From the NCBI RefSeq assembly GCF_900110865.1, contig NZ_FOFD01000002.1, positions 306,835 to 370,834 of the forward strand: DNA of 64,000 nt. Direction: 5' to 3'. This document shows positions 18,131-27,020 of this stretch, piece by piece. Origin of the DNA: Natrinema salaciae. GTDB lineage: Archaea; Halobacteriota; Halobacteria; Halobacteriales; Natrialbaceae. Under the pieces are notes generated by a model. The model was not told the DNA's origin, made no database searches, and saw only the letters and a program-made list of their open reading frames with translations. A program made the position numbers and the translations under genes. Positions within the stretch are counted from its first letter, which is position 1, and the number at the start of each line of letters is the position of its first letter.

Positions 18131-18480
18131 CGATGGAGGCGACGCGCTACGAGGACGGATCGATCACCTACCCCGGTCATCCGCGCGGTCCGGGCGGGTC
18201 GGAGCCGGTCGAGACGATCGACCTCAGCGAGTACACCGCGGAAGTCGTGACGTGGACGACCAGTACCGCGACGCCACCCGGCGTCCGCGAGCCCAATCAC
18301 CTCGCGATCGTCGAGTTCGACGTCGACGGCGAGTCGGTCCGCGCGATCGGGCAACTGACCACCGGCGACGTCGAGACGGGCGACGAGGTCCGACCGGTTT
18401 ACGTCGACGAACTCCGCGAACCCGGTGCGGGTATCAGGGAGCCCGAAAGTCAGGAGTGGGACGGGTATCGGCTCGAGCCG
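16970..18480 (+). repeat. Tandem duplication, unit 2 (thiolase + DUF35)
   Basis: Second unit of the direct repeat described at 15214-16721. The 242-base spacer between the units (16728-16969) is unique, contains an AT-rich promoter-like box at 16921-16928 and holds no gene. Confidence 0.9.
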
Positions 18481-18486
18481 ATCTAG
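18127..18486 (+). CDS. DUF35 OB-fold protein, copy 2
   Basis: A 119-residue paralogue of the protein at 16368, differing at only a handful of residues (for example ITYPGH for ISYPGH and a C-terminal LEPI for FEPV). It lacks the N-terminal zinc ribbon as copy 1 does. A 195-base core is identical in DNA to copy 1, which points to recent gene conversion. It is translationally coupled to thiolase copy 2. Confidence 0.8.
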   Translation: MTMEATRYEDGSITYPGHPRGPGGSEPVETIDLSEYTAEVVTWTTSTATPPGVREPNHLAIVEFDVDGESVRAIGQLTTGDVETGDEVRPVYVDELREPGAGIREPESQEWDGYRLEPI

Positions 18487-18507
18487 CGGTCCCCGCCCCT
18501 CGTCGCG

Positions 18508-19266
18508 TTACGTTTCGTCGCTGCCGTTTTCGCCGTCACCGGTTTCGTCGCCAGCAGCCCCGGGATCGTCATCTTCTGCAGTCGGTTCGCCGGAACCGCT
18601 CTCGTTCGCGTCGCTCCCGTCATCGTCGTCGGCGTACTGGTCCCGTAGCGTCTCGAGTTCGGCGTTGACGTCGACGGCGGAGTCGGGATCATCGGTGCGG
18701 TCCGGTTCCGTCTCGGCGTCGGGCAGAGGCCCCTCTTCGATATCGATCGTGACGGGTTCGTCGGACGCCGCGCGATCCGAATCCGTCGCACCTCCCTCTC
18801 CGTCGACGGCGTCCCGGAGCCGGCTATCGACGTCGTCACGGAGGGCGCGAGCGTCCGCAAGGAGGTCGCGGGCGTCTTCGTCGGCGGGGAGCCCGCCGGT
18901 AGAGGCTGCCCGCTGGAGTTCGGCCAGCACGGTATCGAGCTGGGAGAGCGTCGTTCGGCGGAGTTCGCTCGCGCGCTCGCTCGTCGCCTCGGCGGCGGTC
19001 GCGGTTCGATCTCGAGCCTCCCGCTCGGTTCGGACGACTTTCAGGCTCCGCTGGAACGCCTCGAGCGCGCGGACGCTGGTCTCGAGGACGGCCAGCGCGG
19101 CCGGCAGGGCCACATCGTCGGTGAACCGCAGCAGCTCTCGAGGGGTCGGCGGTCTGAGCGGCGGCCGGCGGCGCGGCCGCGAGCCGTCGAGCTCCGCGCG
19201 GAGGTCGTCGATCGTCCGCGCCAGTTCGCGAACGGCGTCGACGAGTTCGTCGTCGTGATCGGCCAT
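18508..19266 (-). CDS. Conserved haloarchaeal helical protein with acidic tail (DUF7547-like)
   Basis: A 252-residue protein. Residues 1-130 are mostly helical with heptad-like stretches (MADHDDELVDAVRELARTID; LRRTTLSQLDTVLAELQRA). They include a Pro/Arg-rich linker and a conserved PPTPRELLRFTDDVALPA segment. The last 100 residues are highly acidic and low-complexity, ending GDETGDGENGSDET. I recall this as a haloarchaeal family of unknown function (DUF7547, from memory). There is no signal peptide. It converges with DUF35 copy 2 and diverges from the next gene. Confidence 0.65.
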   Translation of the reverse strand: MADHDDELVDAVRELARTIDDLRAELDGSRPRRRPPLRPPTPRELLRFTDDVALPAALAVLETSVRALEAFQRSLKVVRTEREARDRTATAAEATSERASELRRTTLSQLDTVLAELQRAASTGGLPADEDARDLLADARALRDDVDSRLRDAVDGEGGATDSDRAASDEPVTIDIEEGPLPDAETEPDRTDDPDSAVDVNAELETLRDQYADDDDGSDANESGSGEPTAEDDDPGAAGDETGDGENGSDET

Positions 19267-19386
19267 ACCGGACTTACGACCGCCCGTTTGAAAAACGGGC
19301 CGATCGGACGGGCCGTCCCGATCGTCTTTTCAGAGCGCGAAGGGGCCACAATTTTTATTGCGATACCGACTGTTTCGTGGAACTGA

Positions 19387-20010
19387 ATGGAAGACGAGCG
19401 AGGGGGAGCCGTGCCGGATAGTGCGACGTTCGCACGGACGCTCGGCACGCTCAAACGGGAGGGGAGCAACGTTCTGCTCGTCGGTTCGGAAGCGACGGGG
19501 ACGCACGAGACGGCCTGTCAACGATTGGCGGGGGCGACGAAACGGGACTCGCGGTATCGACTGTTCGTCACGGACGAACGCGGGGTCAGCTGCGGTGGCG
19601 ACCACGAGACCGACTGCGTCCACACGATCGATTACTCGAGTACGGTCGACGATCGAACGCCGCTGGGAGCGCTCGGGATCGAGGTCGTCGAGACGATCGA
19701 CGAGTTCGCCGACGATGCCGACGGATTCGAGCCGTCGGAGCTTCGCGTCTGCGTCGACTCGCTGGTGCCGTTACTCCGGGAGCACGACCCGCAAGCGGTG
19801 TTCAGGCTGCTCCACATGATAACGTCACGAATCGACCAGGCTCGCGGCATGGGCCACTATCACGTGCCGCTCCCGCGGGATCACGACGCCGTCAACCTCT
19901 TCGAACCGATGTTCGACGCGATCGTCACGGTTCGGTCCCGCGGTGGGACCGAGGAACAGCAGTGGTACCTCCGGGAAACGGAGACGACCACCGACTGGCT
20001 CGAACTGTAG
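19387..20010 (+). CDS. Conserved haloarchaeal protein with degenerate RecA-like N-terminus (DUF7504-like)
   Basis: A 207-residue protein. The opening NVLLVGSEATGTHETACQRL resembles a RecA/KaiC P-loop strand in which the GKT lysine is replaced. A later LRVCVDSLVPLLREH segment resembles a Walker B strand, so a non-ATPase relative of RecA-type proteins is plausible. I believe such proteins are grouped as DUF7504 in haloarchaea and sit near signal-transduction genes, but this is from memory. An AT-rich box near 19352-19358 sits about 30 bases ahead of the ATG. Function unknown. Confidence 0.6.
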   Translation: MEDERGGAVPDSATFARTLGTLKREGSNVLLVGSEATGTHETACQRLAGATKRDSRYRLFVTDERGVSCGGDHETDCVHTIDYSSTVDDRTPLGALGIEVVETIDEFADDADGFEPSELRVCVDSLVPLLREHDPQAVFRLLHMITSRIDQARGMGHYHVPLPRDHDAVNLFEPMFDAIVTVRSRGGTEEQQWYLRETETTTDWLEL

Positions 20011-20156
20011 CTTCGCGGGGCGTCGACGTTCGATACGTAGTCGTACATGTCTCGAGTCGTGTACGATCGTTGAAGCCAACGGAGTGGGCGTAGAAGCGCC
20101 GATCCGTCCGTCTTCTGTCGATGAAACTCCAGTGTTATCGGTGTTACGGCACAAGG

Positions 20157-20165
20157 TCTATATAT
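20157..20165 (+). promoter_or_regulatory. TATA box of the membrane-anchored acidic protein gene
   Basis: TCTATATAT lies 33-41 bases ahead of the ATG at 20198, giving a predicted 5' leader of only about 8 bases and supporting that start over the open frame that begins at 19943. Confidence 0.5.
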
Positions 20166-20197
20166 CGAACGACCTATCCGTTCAAAGAGTAGCATAC

Positions 20198-21907
20198 ATG
20201 GTCGAAGCCAGTACTGAGCTTCTCGTCGGAGCCGCCGTTACCGTTTTCCTCGCGCTCTTGTTCTTTGGCGTCGTCGTCCTCTGGGACGTGGCACTCGCCC
20301 TCCGAAGCGTCGGCGACAAGATCGACAAACTCGAGGACAATATCGACGACGATCTGACCGATATCGCCCACAGTCTGGACGGGATGTCGAACGCGCCGGG
20401 CGGTGGTGGCGGGACGCAACTGCACCTGAACGGCGGCACGATCAGCTCCGGACCGGGAGCGGACCGGCCCCAGCAGGCACCGCAGGCGGGACCGCAACGG
20501 CAGGCGCGTCCACAGCAGGCCGCTGCGGGGCAGCCGGAGCCGCCGGATGGCGCGGGGCCCCAGCCGCAGTCGAACGCTCACCAGCAGCGACAGCAGTCCC
20601 AAGCGGCCCAACGGGACCCCGAGGCGGCCGAAGGGGCGACCTCGAGCGCGGGGGCCGCCGATCCCGACGCGGAGGAATCGGATCGACGGACGGCGGCGTC
20701 CGCCGCGCCCGACGACCCCTCGCGAGGGACCGACGAGTCGGACGGTGACGAATCCCCGGCGGACGCCCCGTCGCCGGACGAAGAATCGGCGGCGGACACT
20801 GCCGAGGAGGAGCGGTCGGCCCACCCGCGCGCCGAGGGTAACCGCGGTCGATTCATCACGTCGCCCGATCGAACCGCATGGTACGCCACACCGCTGGACC
20901 GCGATGCGATTGCAGCGGCCGGCCCGTCGATCGCCGGCGCGCTTCCCGACGGCTCCGACTCGGGGATCGACGAATCCGAGATCATCGCCGCGGGACCGGT
21001 CGACTCGGCCGAGTCGGTCGAGGGCGGTGAGAGCGCTGGAGCGACCGATGCGGCGGCTGCGATGCCGGACTCGGAGGGCGATGCGACCGATCGGACGGCA
21101 ACCGACGCGGAACCGGACGATGAGCGTACCGACGGTGTAGAACCGGGCGACGAATCGAGCGTGGACGACGAACCGGGTGCCGACGAGGTGCCGGCATCGG
21201 AGACGACGGCCGAACTCGCAGCAGGTCGCGAGGCGGCCGACGACGACGGGATTCCCGAGTCGCCGGACGAAATCGACGTGCTGTCGTTCGACGAGGCGGC
21301 CGACGACGAAGCCGCGGCAGACGGGACGCAGTCGGGAGCGGAAACGGACCTCGGCGACGAAGACGAGTCCGACGACGCCGACGAGGGCGACCGGTCCGAT
21401 TCGCTCGAGTCCGTCGACGAACCGAGCGACGCGGCGCTCCCGGCCGAGGCGTCCGAGACCGAGTCCGACGGCCCGAGCGACGAACCGCCCGCAGACGGGC
21501 TCACCGAGCTCGAGTTCGACGAGAGCGAGTTCGAGACCGACGAGGACGACGTGAGCGTCGAGGAGGCCGTCGACACGATGAACGAAGACGCGCCGGCTCC
21601 GGAGCTCTCGAGCCACCGGTTCGACGTCACCGCGGCGGAGACCGACGAGGGAACGGTGGTGGTGACCATCGAGTTCGATACGGAGACGGTCGACATCACG
21701 GGCTCGACCGAGCGACTCCTCCAATATCAGATGCAGAGCTTCGCGGATCGGGAGTCGACGCCGGCGGGCGACGTGACCATCGGTCGGGACCGGATCGATA
21801 TCGAAATCGCCGACTCCGACGGCACCGCCGTCCAGCAGTGGGGTGAAGCGGCGGTCAGCATCATCGATCGGACGCTGTACCTCTCGGACAACAGCGACGA
21901 CAGCTAG
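20198..21907 (+). CDS. Membrane-anchored protein with long acidic disordered region
   Basis: From the ATG at 20198 the 569-residue protein starts with one membrane helix (LLVGAAVTVFLALLFFGVVV) and a short coiled coil (ALALRSVGDKIDKLEDNIDD). There follow about 370 residues of low-complexity sequence: first Gln/Pro/Ala-rich, then dominated by Asp, Glu, Ser and Ala. A folded C-terminal domain of about 100 residues ends the protein (HRFDVTAAETDEGTVVVTIE). The open frame upstream to 19943 has no family resemblance and is discarded. The layout suggests a tether that holds a small beta-rich domain at a distance from the membrane. No partner is evident. Confidence 0.7.
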   Translation: MVEASTELLVGAAVTVFLALLFFGVVVLWDVALALRSVGDKIDKLEDNIDDDLTDIAHSLDGMSNAPGGGGGTQLHLNGGTISSGPGADRPQQAPQAGPQRQARPQQAAAGQPEPPDGAGPQPQSNAHQQRQQSQAAQRDPEAAEGATSSAGAADPDAEESDRRTAASAAPDDPSRGTDESDGDESPADAPSPDEESAADTAEEERSAHPRAEGNRGRFITSPDRTAWYATPLDRDAIAAAGPSIAGALPDGSDSGIDESEIIAAGPVDSAESVEGGESAGATDAAAAMPDSEGDATDRTATDAEPDDERTDGVEPGDESSVDDEPGADEVPASETTAELAAGREAADDDGIPESPDEIDVLSFDEAADDEAAADGTQSGAETDLGDEDESDDADEGDRSDSLESVDEPSDAALPAEASETESDGPSDEPPADGLTELEFDESEFETDEDDVSVEEAVDTMNEDAPAPELSSHRFDVTAAETDEGTVVVTIEFDTETVDITGSTERLLQYQMQSFADRESTPAGDVTIGRDRIDIEIADSDGTAVQQWGEAAVSIIDRTLYLSDNSDDS

Positions 21908-21983
21908 CGGGATCGCGTCCGACACGATCGCTTCGGTGCGGTCGAACCGAGCGTTTTTACTCACCCCTCTCCCTTGAACGGGT

Positions 21984-22736
21984 GTGCGAATCGAGAACAG
22001 TTTCATCCCCGTCCGCGGCGTCGGTGAAACCACCGAACGACGGCTCTGGGAGAACGGGATCACCCACTGGGACGAGTTCGACGGCAGCGTCGTCGGCTCG
22101 ACGCTGGCCGACCGCATCGAGACCTTCATCGACGACGGCCGAACGCACCTCGAGCGAGGGGACATCTCCGTCTTCGCGGACGCGCTTCCCGCGGCGAGCC
22201 GCTGGCGGTGCTACGAGAACGTCAGCGACGAGACCTGCTTCCTCGACATCGAGACCACCGGTCTCGACGCCTCGTGTGACGATGTGACGACCGTGAGCCT
22301 GCATCGTGGCAGCGAAACGAAGACGTTCGTCAAGGGCCGCGATCTCACGGCGAATCGCCTCGAGCGGGAGCTCGCCGAGTCGGCCCTGCTCGTCACGTTC
22401 AACGGGCAGCGGTTCGACGTTCCGTTCCTCGAGACGTGTTTCGACGTCGACGTCGACGTCCCTCACGTGGATCTCATGTACCCCTGCAAGAAGATCGGCC
22501 TCGACGGCGGGCTGAAAGCGATCGAACGGGAGCTCGGCATCGACCGGGACAGGCCGGATCTCAGCGGCCGCGACGCGGTCCGCCTCTGGCGCGAGTACGA
22601 ACGCGGTGACGAGGGCTCCCTCGAGACGCTCGTCGAGTACAACCGCGCCGACACCCGCAATATGGAGCCGCTGCTGGAGATCGTCGCGGACCGGCTTCAC
22701 GAGAGCGTGTTCGAGGCGGCGACGGCCGGCGACTGA
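21984..22736 (+). CDS. Ribonuclease H-like DEDD exonuclease (YprB type)
   Basis: The core has the DEDD exonuclease motifs: DIETTGLD (Exo I) near residue 93, NGQRFDVPFL (Exo II) and YNRADTRNM (Exo III), matching the YprB/RNase_H_2 family of 3'-5' exonuclease-like proteins. The N-terminus (FIPVRGVGETTERRLWENG) resembles a helix-hairpin-helix DNA-binding element, as in many haloarchaeal members. It has 250 residues and starts at a GTG, with a TTTTTA box about 30 bases upstream. A role in DNA or RNA processing is likely; the substrate is unknown. Confidence 0.8.
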   Translation: MRIENSFIPVRGVGETTERRLWENGITHWDEFDGSVVGSTLADRIETFIDDGRTHLERGDISVFADALPAASRWRCYENVSDETCFLDIETTGLDASCDDVTTVSLHRGSETKTFVKGRDLTANRLERELAESALLVTFNGQRFDVPFLETCFDVDVDVPHVDLMYPCKKIGLDGGLKAIERELGIDRDRPDLSGRDAVRLWREYERGDEGSLETLVEYNRADTRNMEPLLEIVADRLHESVFEAATAGD

Positions 22737-22830
22737 GCGGGTGCCGTTGTCGTTTTCGCGGCCCGTGACGATGCGATGGTCGCAGCGTCGAGCGATGCGT
22801 ATACGGCGGCCAGTGCTGTAACGCTCTCAC

Positions 22831-23226
22831 ATGGAAGACTACAGCTACGAGACGGCCGTCGACGTTCGGCTTCGCGACGTCGATTTCATGGGCCACGTCA
22901 ACAACGCGATCTACGCGACGTACCTCGAGCAGGCTCGCGAGGACTACTTTGCCGACGTACTCGACGTCTCGCTGGTCGAGACGGACACCGTACTCGTGAG
23001 TCTCGAACTCGAGTACGCGCGGCCGATCGAGGCCGACGACGAGGTCACCGTCGCGCTTCGCGTCCCCGAGCTCGGAACCTCGAGTCTGCCGATGGCGTAC
23101 GAAATTCGGTCGAACGGAGAGCGGGCGGCGACGGCGCGGACCGTTCAGGTACTCACCGACCCCGAGACGGGCGAGTCGCGGCCGATCCCGCCGGAGTGGC
23201 GAACGCGTATCGAGCGCCGCGAGTAG
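22831..23226 (+). CDS. Acyl-CoA thioesterase, hotdog fold (4HBT/YbgC type)
   Basis: A 131-residue single hotdog domain. The motif LRDVDFMGHVNNAIYATYLE is the 4HBT signature, with the catalytic aspartate in RDVD and a conserved HVNN turn. These enzymes hydrolyse acyl-CoA thioesters in the cytosol. It ends close to, and converges on, the HalOD1 gene. Its exact acyl preference cannot be read from the sequence. Confidence 0.88.
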   Translation: MEDYSYETAVDVRLRDVDFMGHVNNAIYATYLEQAREDYFADVLDVSLVETDTVLVSLELEYARPIEADDEVTVALRVPELGTSSLPMAYEIRSNGERAATARTVQVLTDPETGESRPIPPEWRTRIERRE

Positions 23227-23248
23227 CGGAGTCGGCGATCGGAGTCAC

Positions 23249-23542
23249 TCACTCGAGGTCGCCGTCGAGATCGGCGACCTCGACCTCGCCGTCGCTTCTG
23301 ACGACGACGTGATACCCACAGAAGGGGAATTCGACGCGGCCGGTCGGTCGCTCTTGGCCGTTCGATCGCATTTCGAAGAGCGAATCGAGGGCTTCGGGAT
23401 TGACGACGTCGTAGAGGGCCTCGTATTCGGGCGGCTCGAGTTCCATCGGATCGACTCCTTCCTGCTCGGCGACGGCGGCAATCACGTCGAAGCTAATAGA
23501 CTGCCCGACTGTCGCATCCGATCGATCGACTGAGAGTAGCAT
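23249..23542 (-). CDS. HalOD1 output-domain protein
   Basis: The reverse frame from the ATG at 23542 encodes 97 residues that are essentially one HalOD1 domain (SISFDVIAAVAEQEGVDPME, LEPPEYEALYDVVNPEALDS, GRVEFPFCGYHVVV). HalOD1 is a haloarchaeal output domain found alone or behind receiver and PAS domains and is probably regulatory. The open frame continues 31 codons upstream, but a TATA box 25 bases ahead of 23542 decides the start. Cytosolic; partners unknown. Confidence 0.85.
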   Translation of the reverse strand: MLLSVDRSDATVGQSISFDVIAAVAEQEGVDPMELEPPEYEALYDVVNPEALDSLFEMRSNGQERPTGRVEFPFCGYHVVVRSDGEVEVADLDGDLE

Positions 23543-23566
23543 TGGCCGGACTCTTTCTTCGGTCGG

Positions 23567-23573
23567 ATATAAA
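23567..23573 (-). promoter_or_regulatory. TATA box of the HalOD1 gene
   Basis: On the reverse strand this reads TTTATAT, 25 bases ahead of the ATG at 23542, so the mRNA should be leaderless. Confidence 0.6.
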
Positions 23574-23838
23574 TCCTCTGGCCCCAATCCGAGCTTGGGC
23601 CCCATTGTTGGTGCCCAACGCATATATTTGTACACTGGCGTATTTGTTTATAGGATATTTATATCTAATTTTGTCTCATTCAAACTATCTAAAACTGTTC
23701 AGGAAGTGATAATCGCCGTGCAATCGGTGGTTGTCGTCCGAGTCGGTGTGACAGTCGCCGGTTCGAGACCGCGATCGGTGCGCAGGTCACATGTTCGGGG
23801 AGAGCTACTGGACGATCCGAAACGCAGTCGGAGACACG

Positions 23839-24429
23839 ATGAATCCATTCTCGCGCGGACGATCGGCGTCCGGATCCGCCGACGATGGCGGCTTCGACGA
23901 TCGGGGAACGTTCGTTCCCGAACACGTTCCGAAACCGGGGGCGTTCCTCGCGGGCCACGACGTCCTCGAGGGCGAAGATCACGTCGCGTTCCACGACGTC
24001 ACTCGAGCGCTGTTCGAAGAGCGGGGCGTCTACGACGCCACCTTCGGCTACAATCTGGCGCGGCTCAACCTCGATCGGCGACACCCCGACGCGGGATACC
24101 GGTACGCGGTCGACGCCGACGATCCGACGGTCCTGCGGGCGGAGTTCAGCCCCACCACGGAGTTCTGTCCGCAGGCCGAGGCGCTCGTCACGGGGTCGTT
24201 CCGCGCGTGGAACGGGCTGTCCGATCGCCACGAGTACGCCCTCGTGCGCGTCCGCGTTCGCCCGACCCACCACCAGTCCGACTCGCTCAACGAGGCGCTC
24301 GAGGACCTCGAGACGCGGTATCGCGAATCCGGGTCGGTACCCGACGCGCCCGCCGGCCGGAGCCCAGACGGCGGGTCCGACGACCGGGCTCGAGGGGCGG
24401 ACGACACGACCGCACAGTCGCCTTTCTGA
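23839..24429 (+). CDS. Uncharacterised protein with MIP18/DUF59-like segment
   Basis: A 196-residue cytosolic protein starting MNPFSRGRSASG, with a GGAG ribosome-binding site six bases ahead; an in-frame ATG at 23791 is the alternative. The middle part (RAEFSPTTEFCPQAEALVTG, then VRVRVRPTHHQSDSLNEAL) loosely resembles the MIP18/DUF59 Fe-S assembly fold, with its single conserved Cys preceding a Pro. The last 40 residues are low-complexity. It is followed by the polytopic membrane gene after 6 bases, suggesting an operon. The fold suggestion is weak. Confidence 0.6.
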   Translation: MNPFSRGRSASGSADDGGFDDRGTFVPEHVPKPGAFLAGHDVLEGEDHVAFHDVTRALFEERGVYDATFGYNLARLNLDRRHPDAGYRYAVDADDPTVLRAEFSPTTEFCPQAEALVTGSFRAWNGLSDRHEYALVRVRVRPTHHQSDSLNEALEDLETRYRESGSVPDAPAGRSPDGGSDDRARGADDTTAQSPF

Positions 24430-24435
24430 CCGACG

Positions 24436-25647
24436 ATGGTGACGGGGAGCGGGAACGCGACCGCGATCGTCACGCGGTGGTCGCGCGCGTTCGTCGCGGC
24501 CGGCGTCGGGTTCTTCGTCGCGTGGCAGATAGCCGTCGCAGTTGGGCTGGCGCGAGCGGCGACCGTTCCGCTCGGCGTGTTCGGATTCGTCTTCCACGTC
24601 GTCTTCGGCAAGGCGTACACGCTCGTTCCGTCGTACTTCGCGCGCGAACTCGCCGTCCCGCACGCGCCGGCGATCCACCTTCTGTTCGCGCTGGCCGGCG
24701 CGATCGGTGCGTTCGCGGCCGGTGCCGGAATCGGCCCCTCGACGGTCGCGCTCGCCGGCGCGGCGAGTTGGCTGGTCGGCTGTCTCGTCTTCGTCGCGAC
24801 CCTCTGCTGGACCGTCCGCGACAACCCGACGGGGCGCGAAACCGGTACCGGCACGACCGACGCGCACCGAAAACGAGTCGACCGGATCGCAAACGCCGCG
24901 ATCCCGTTCGTCGTCGCGTACCTGCTCGTCGGCTCGTCGCTCCTCGTCGCGGCCGAACTCGGCCTCGAGCCGCCGCTGTCCGCGGGCGGACCGGCGACGA
25001 CCCACCTGTTCGCGGCCGGAACGGTGGCGCTGCTCCTGTTCGCGGTCGGATTCCGGCTGTTACCGCGATTGCTGGTCGCCTCGACGCGGCCGTCGCTGGT
25101 CGGTCTCGTCCTCGTCGCCGGAATCGGCGGCCCGCTGCTGCTGGCGGCCGACTTCCGCGGGGGATCGCCGTTTCGCCTCGGTGCTGGTCTGCAGGCGATC
25201 GCACTGATCGGGTTCGCCGCGGCGGTCGTCGATCTCTCCCGCCAGAGTGAGCGCCGACGCGTCGGCCGACTGGCGATCCTCGCCGCCGCCGGCTGTGGCG
25301 CTCTGGTCGCCGCGCTGGGGCTCGCCGTCGCGTTCGCACCCGCCTCGATCCTCCCGCCGGCCGCGTTCGACGCCCACTACCGGCTCGCCGTCGGTGGCTT
25401 TCTCGGGTTGACGATCGTCGGCGTCAGCTACCACTTCTACCCGCCAGCCGTCGCCACCGTTCCCGGGATCGGTGACCGGTCCGCGAGCGCATCGATCGCC
25501 GCGCTGGTCGCCGGTCTGGGACTCGAGGTCGCGGGGCTGCTCGCGTCGGTGCCGTCGCTGGTCGGTCTCGGCCGCTGGTGCTCGGTGCTCGGCGCGGTCC
25601 TGTACGCCGCCGTCTGCTGGACGATCTTCCTCGAGCGGGCGCGGTGA
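24436..25647 (+). CDS. Polytopic membrane protein (NnrS/haem-copper-oxidase-like)
   Basis: A 403-residue protein with about 12 hydrophobic helices and almost no soluble loops except one near residues 130-155. Several intramembrane histidines recur at helix starts (FVFHVVFGKAYTLVPSYF, TTHLFAAGT, DAHYRLAVGG, SYHFYPP). This pattern is seen in NnrS and cbb3-type oxidase subunit-I-like proteins of haloarchaeal nitrogen-oxide gene neighbourhoods. It shares that character with the minus-strand gene at 27647. Haem or metal binding is inferred only from the histidines; it may equally be a transporter. Confidence 0.6.
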   Translation: MVTGSGNATAIVTRWSRAFVAAGVGFFVAWQIAVAVGLARAATVPLGVFGFVFHVVFGKAYTLVPSYFARELAVPHAPAIHLLFALAGAIGAFAAGAGIGPSTVALAGAASWLVGCLVFVATLCWTVRDNPTGRETGTGTTDAHRKRVDRIANAAIPFVVAYLLVGSSLLVAAELGLEPPLSAGGPATTHLFAAGTVALLLFAVGFRLLPRLLVASTRPSLVGLVLVAGIGGPLLLAADFRGGSPFRLGAGLQAIALIGFAAAVVDLSRQSERRRVGRLAILAAAGCGALVAALGLAVAFAPASILPPAAFDAHYRLAVGGFLGLTIVGVSYHFYPPAVATVPGIGDRSASASIAALVAGLGLEVAGLLASVPSLVGLGRWCSVLGAVLYAAVCWTIFLERAR

Positions 25648-25662
25648 GACGACCGGGCCGCG

Positions 25663-26925
25663 TCACTCCGCCCGCGCCTCGAGCCAGCGGACGGCGGGCG
25701 TAGCGGTGATGCCGTGGACGACGATCGAGATGAGGACGACCGCGCCGACGGTGGCCCACAGGAGGTCGGCGTCGGGGAACGCGCCCTCGTTCAACCCGTG
25801 CGCGAGGTAGTAGAACGAGCCGATTCCCCGCACGCCGAAGAACGCGATGGTCGCCCGCTCGGCGGGGTCGCGATCGAACCCGAGAAACCCCACCAACCCG
25901 GCGAGCGGACGGACGAGGAACACGATCGCGACTGCCGCGGCGATCGCCTCGAGTGTGAGCGGTTCGAGGAGTCCGCCGACGATCGCGCCGCCGAAAAAGA
26001 GCATGACGAGGGCCATCATCACCTGCTCGGCGAACTCGCTGACCTCGTGGAGCGACCGGTTGTAATCGTGCGTGCGCTCGTAGTGGCGGACCATCAGTGC
26101 GGCGACGAAGACGCCGATGAAGCCGTAGCCGCTGACGAGTTCGGTCGCACCGTAGACGAGCAGGGTACCGGCGATCGCCTCGAGTCCCCGGACCGACTCT
26201 GCCACAGGGGTATCGGGCTCCGTGGCGAACACGAGCCGCGCGGTCGGATAGCCGAGGACGATGCCGACGACCACGCCGACGACGATCCGGTAGCCAACGT
26301 CGACGAGCAGCCACTCGCCGAGCCAGTTCCCCGGGGCAACGCCGACGAGCGCGATCGCGATCGCCAGATTGGTGAACGGAAAAGCGAGTCCGTCGTTCAA
26401 TCCGGCCTCGGAAGTGAGCGCGAATCGGACCTCGTCTTCTCCTCCGGCGGCCTCCGTCATGCGTTCGTCCTCGCTCCCCATCCCCGGCCCGCCGACCTGC
26501 ACCTCCGACGCCAGTACGGGGTCGGTCGGCGCGATGCACGCACCCAGGAGGACCGCGGTCGGCACCACGAGGCCGATCCACCGGCCGAGCAGGGTCGCTC
26601 CGGCGATCGACAGCGGCATCGTGATCGCGAGCAGCCGCCAGGTCGACGCCCACGCGCGCAACCCCGGGACCCGATCGATCTTCAGCCCGACGCCCATCAG
26701 CGCGACGATGACGCCCAGTTCCGCGAGGTGTTCCGTGGTCGTCCCCTGCTCGAGCGGATCCGGCGGGGGCAGTCCGATCGGGAGTCCGAAGACGAGCATC
26801 CCGAAGCCGACGAAGAAGATCGGGAGCGAGATCGCGCGGTCCGAAACGAATCGAGGCAGGACGGCGACGCCGAACAGCGCCACGCCGACCACGACCAGGC
26901 CGACGTTGTACAGCTCGAGGACCAT
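25663..26925 (-). CDS. Cation:proton antiporter, CPA1 family
   Basis: A 420-residue protein with 12 or so membrane helices. CPA1 landmarks are visible: the unwound helix motif ACIAPTDPVLAS and the ion-binding Asn-Asp pair in LTSEAGLNDGLAFPFTNLA, together with the conserved FFGVRGIGSFYYLA stretch near the C-terminus. Such proteins exchange Na+ or K+ for H+ at the cytoplasmic membrane, important in halophiles for pH and Na+ homeostasis. A charged cytoplasmic loop with GSEDERMTEAAGGEDE interrupts the helices near residue 150. It converges on the NnrS-like gene with a 15-base gap. Confidence 0.9.
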   Translation of the reverse strand: MVLELYNVGLVVVGVALFGVAVLPRFVSDRAISLPIFFVGFGMLVFGLPIGLPPPDPLEQGTTTEHLAELGVIVALMGVGLKIDRVPGLRAWASTWRLLAITMPLSIAGATLLGRWIGLVVPTAVLLGACIAPTDPVLASEVQVGGPGMGSEDERMTEAAGGEDEVRFALTSEAGLNDGLAFPFTNLAIAIALVGVAPGNWLGEWLLVDVGYRIVVGVVVGIVLGYPTARLVFATEPDTPVAESVRGLEAIAGTLLVYGATELVSGYGFIGVFVAALMVRHYERTHDYNRSLHEVSEFAEQVMMALVMLFFGGAIVGGLLEPLTLEAIAAAVAIVFLVRPLAGLVGFLGFDRDPAERATIAFFGVRGIGSFYYLAHGLNEGAFPDADLLWATVGAVVLISIVVHGITATPAVRWLEARAE

Positions 26926-27020
26926 CTGGAACGACCGGTTCTACGGACAATCGATCCTTTATCTCGATGCCGGCGTGTGCAGAACGAATTCATATGCCTC
27001 GAGACGGCGAGTCGTCACGT

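Noticed and set aside
19943..20197. Upstream part of the open frame of the membrane-anchored protein
   Set aside because: It crosses a good TATA box and the end of the previous gene, and has no similarity; the start at 20198 begins with the membrane helix.
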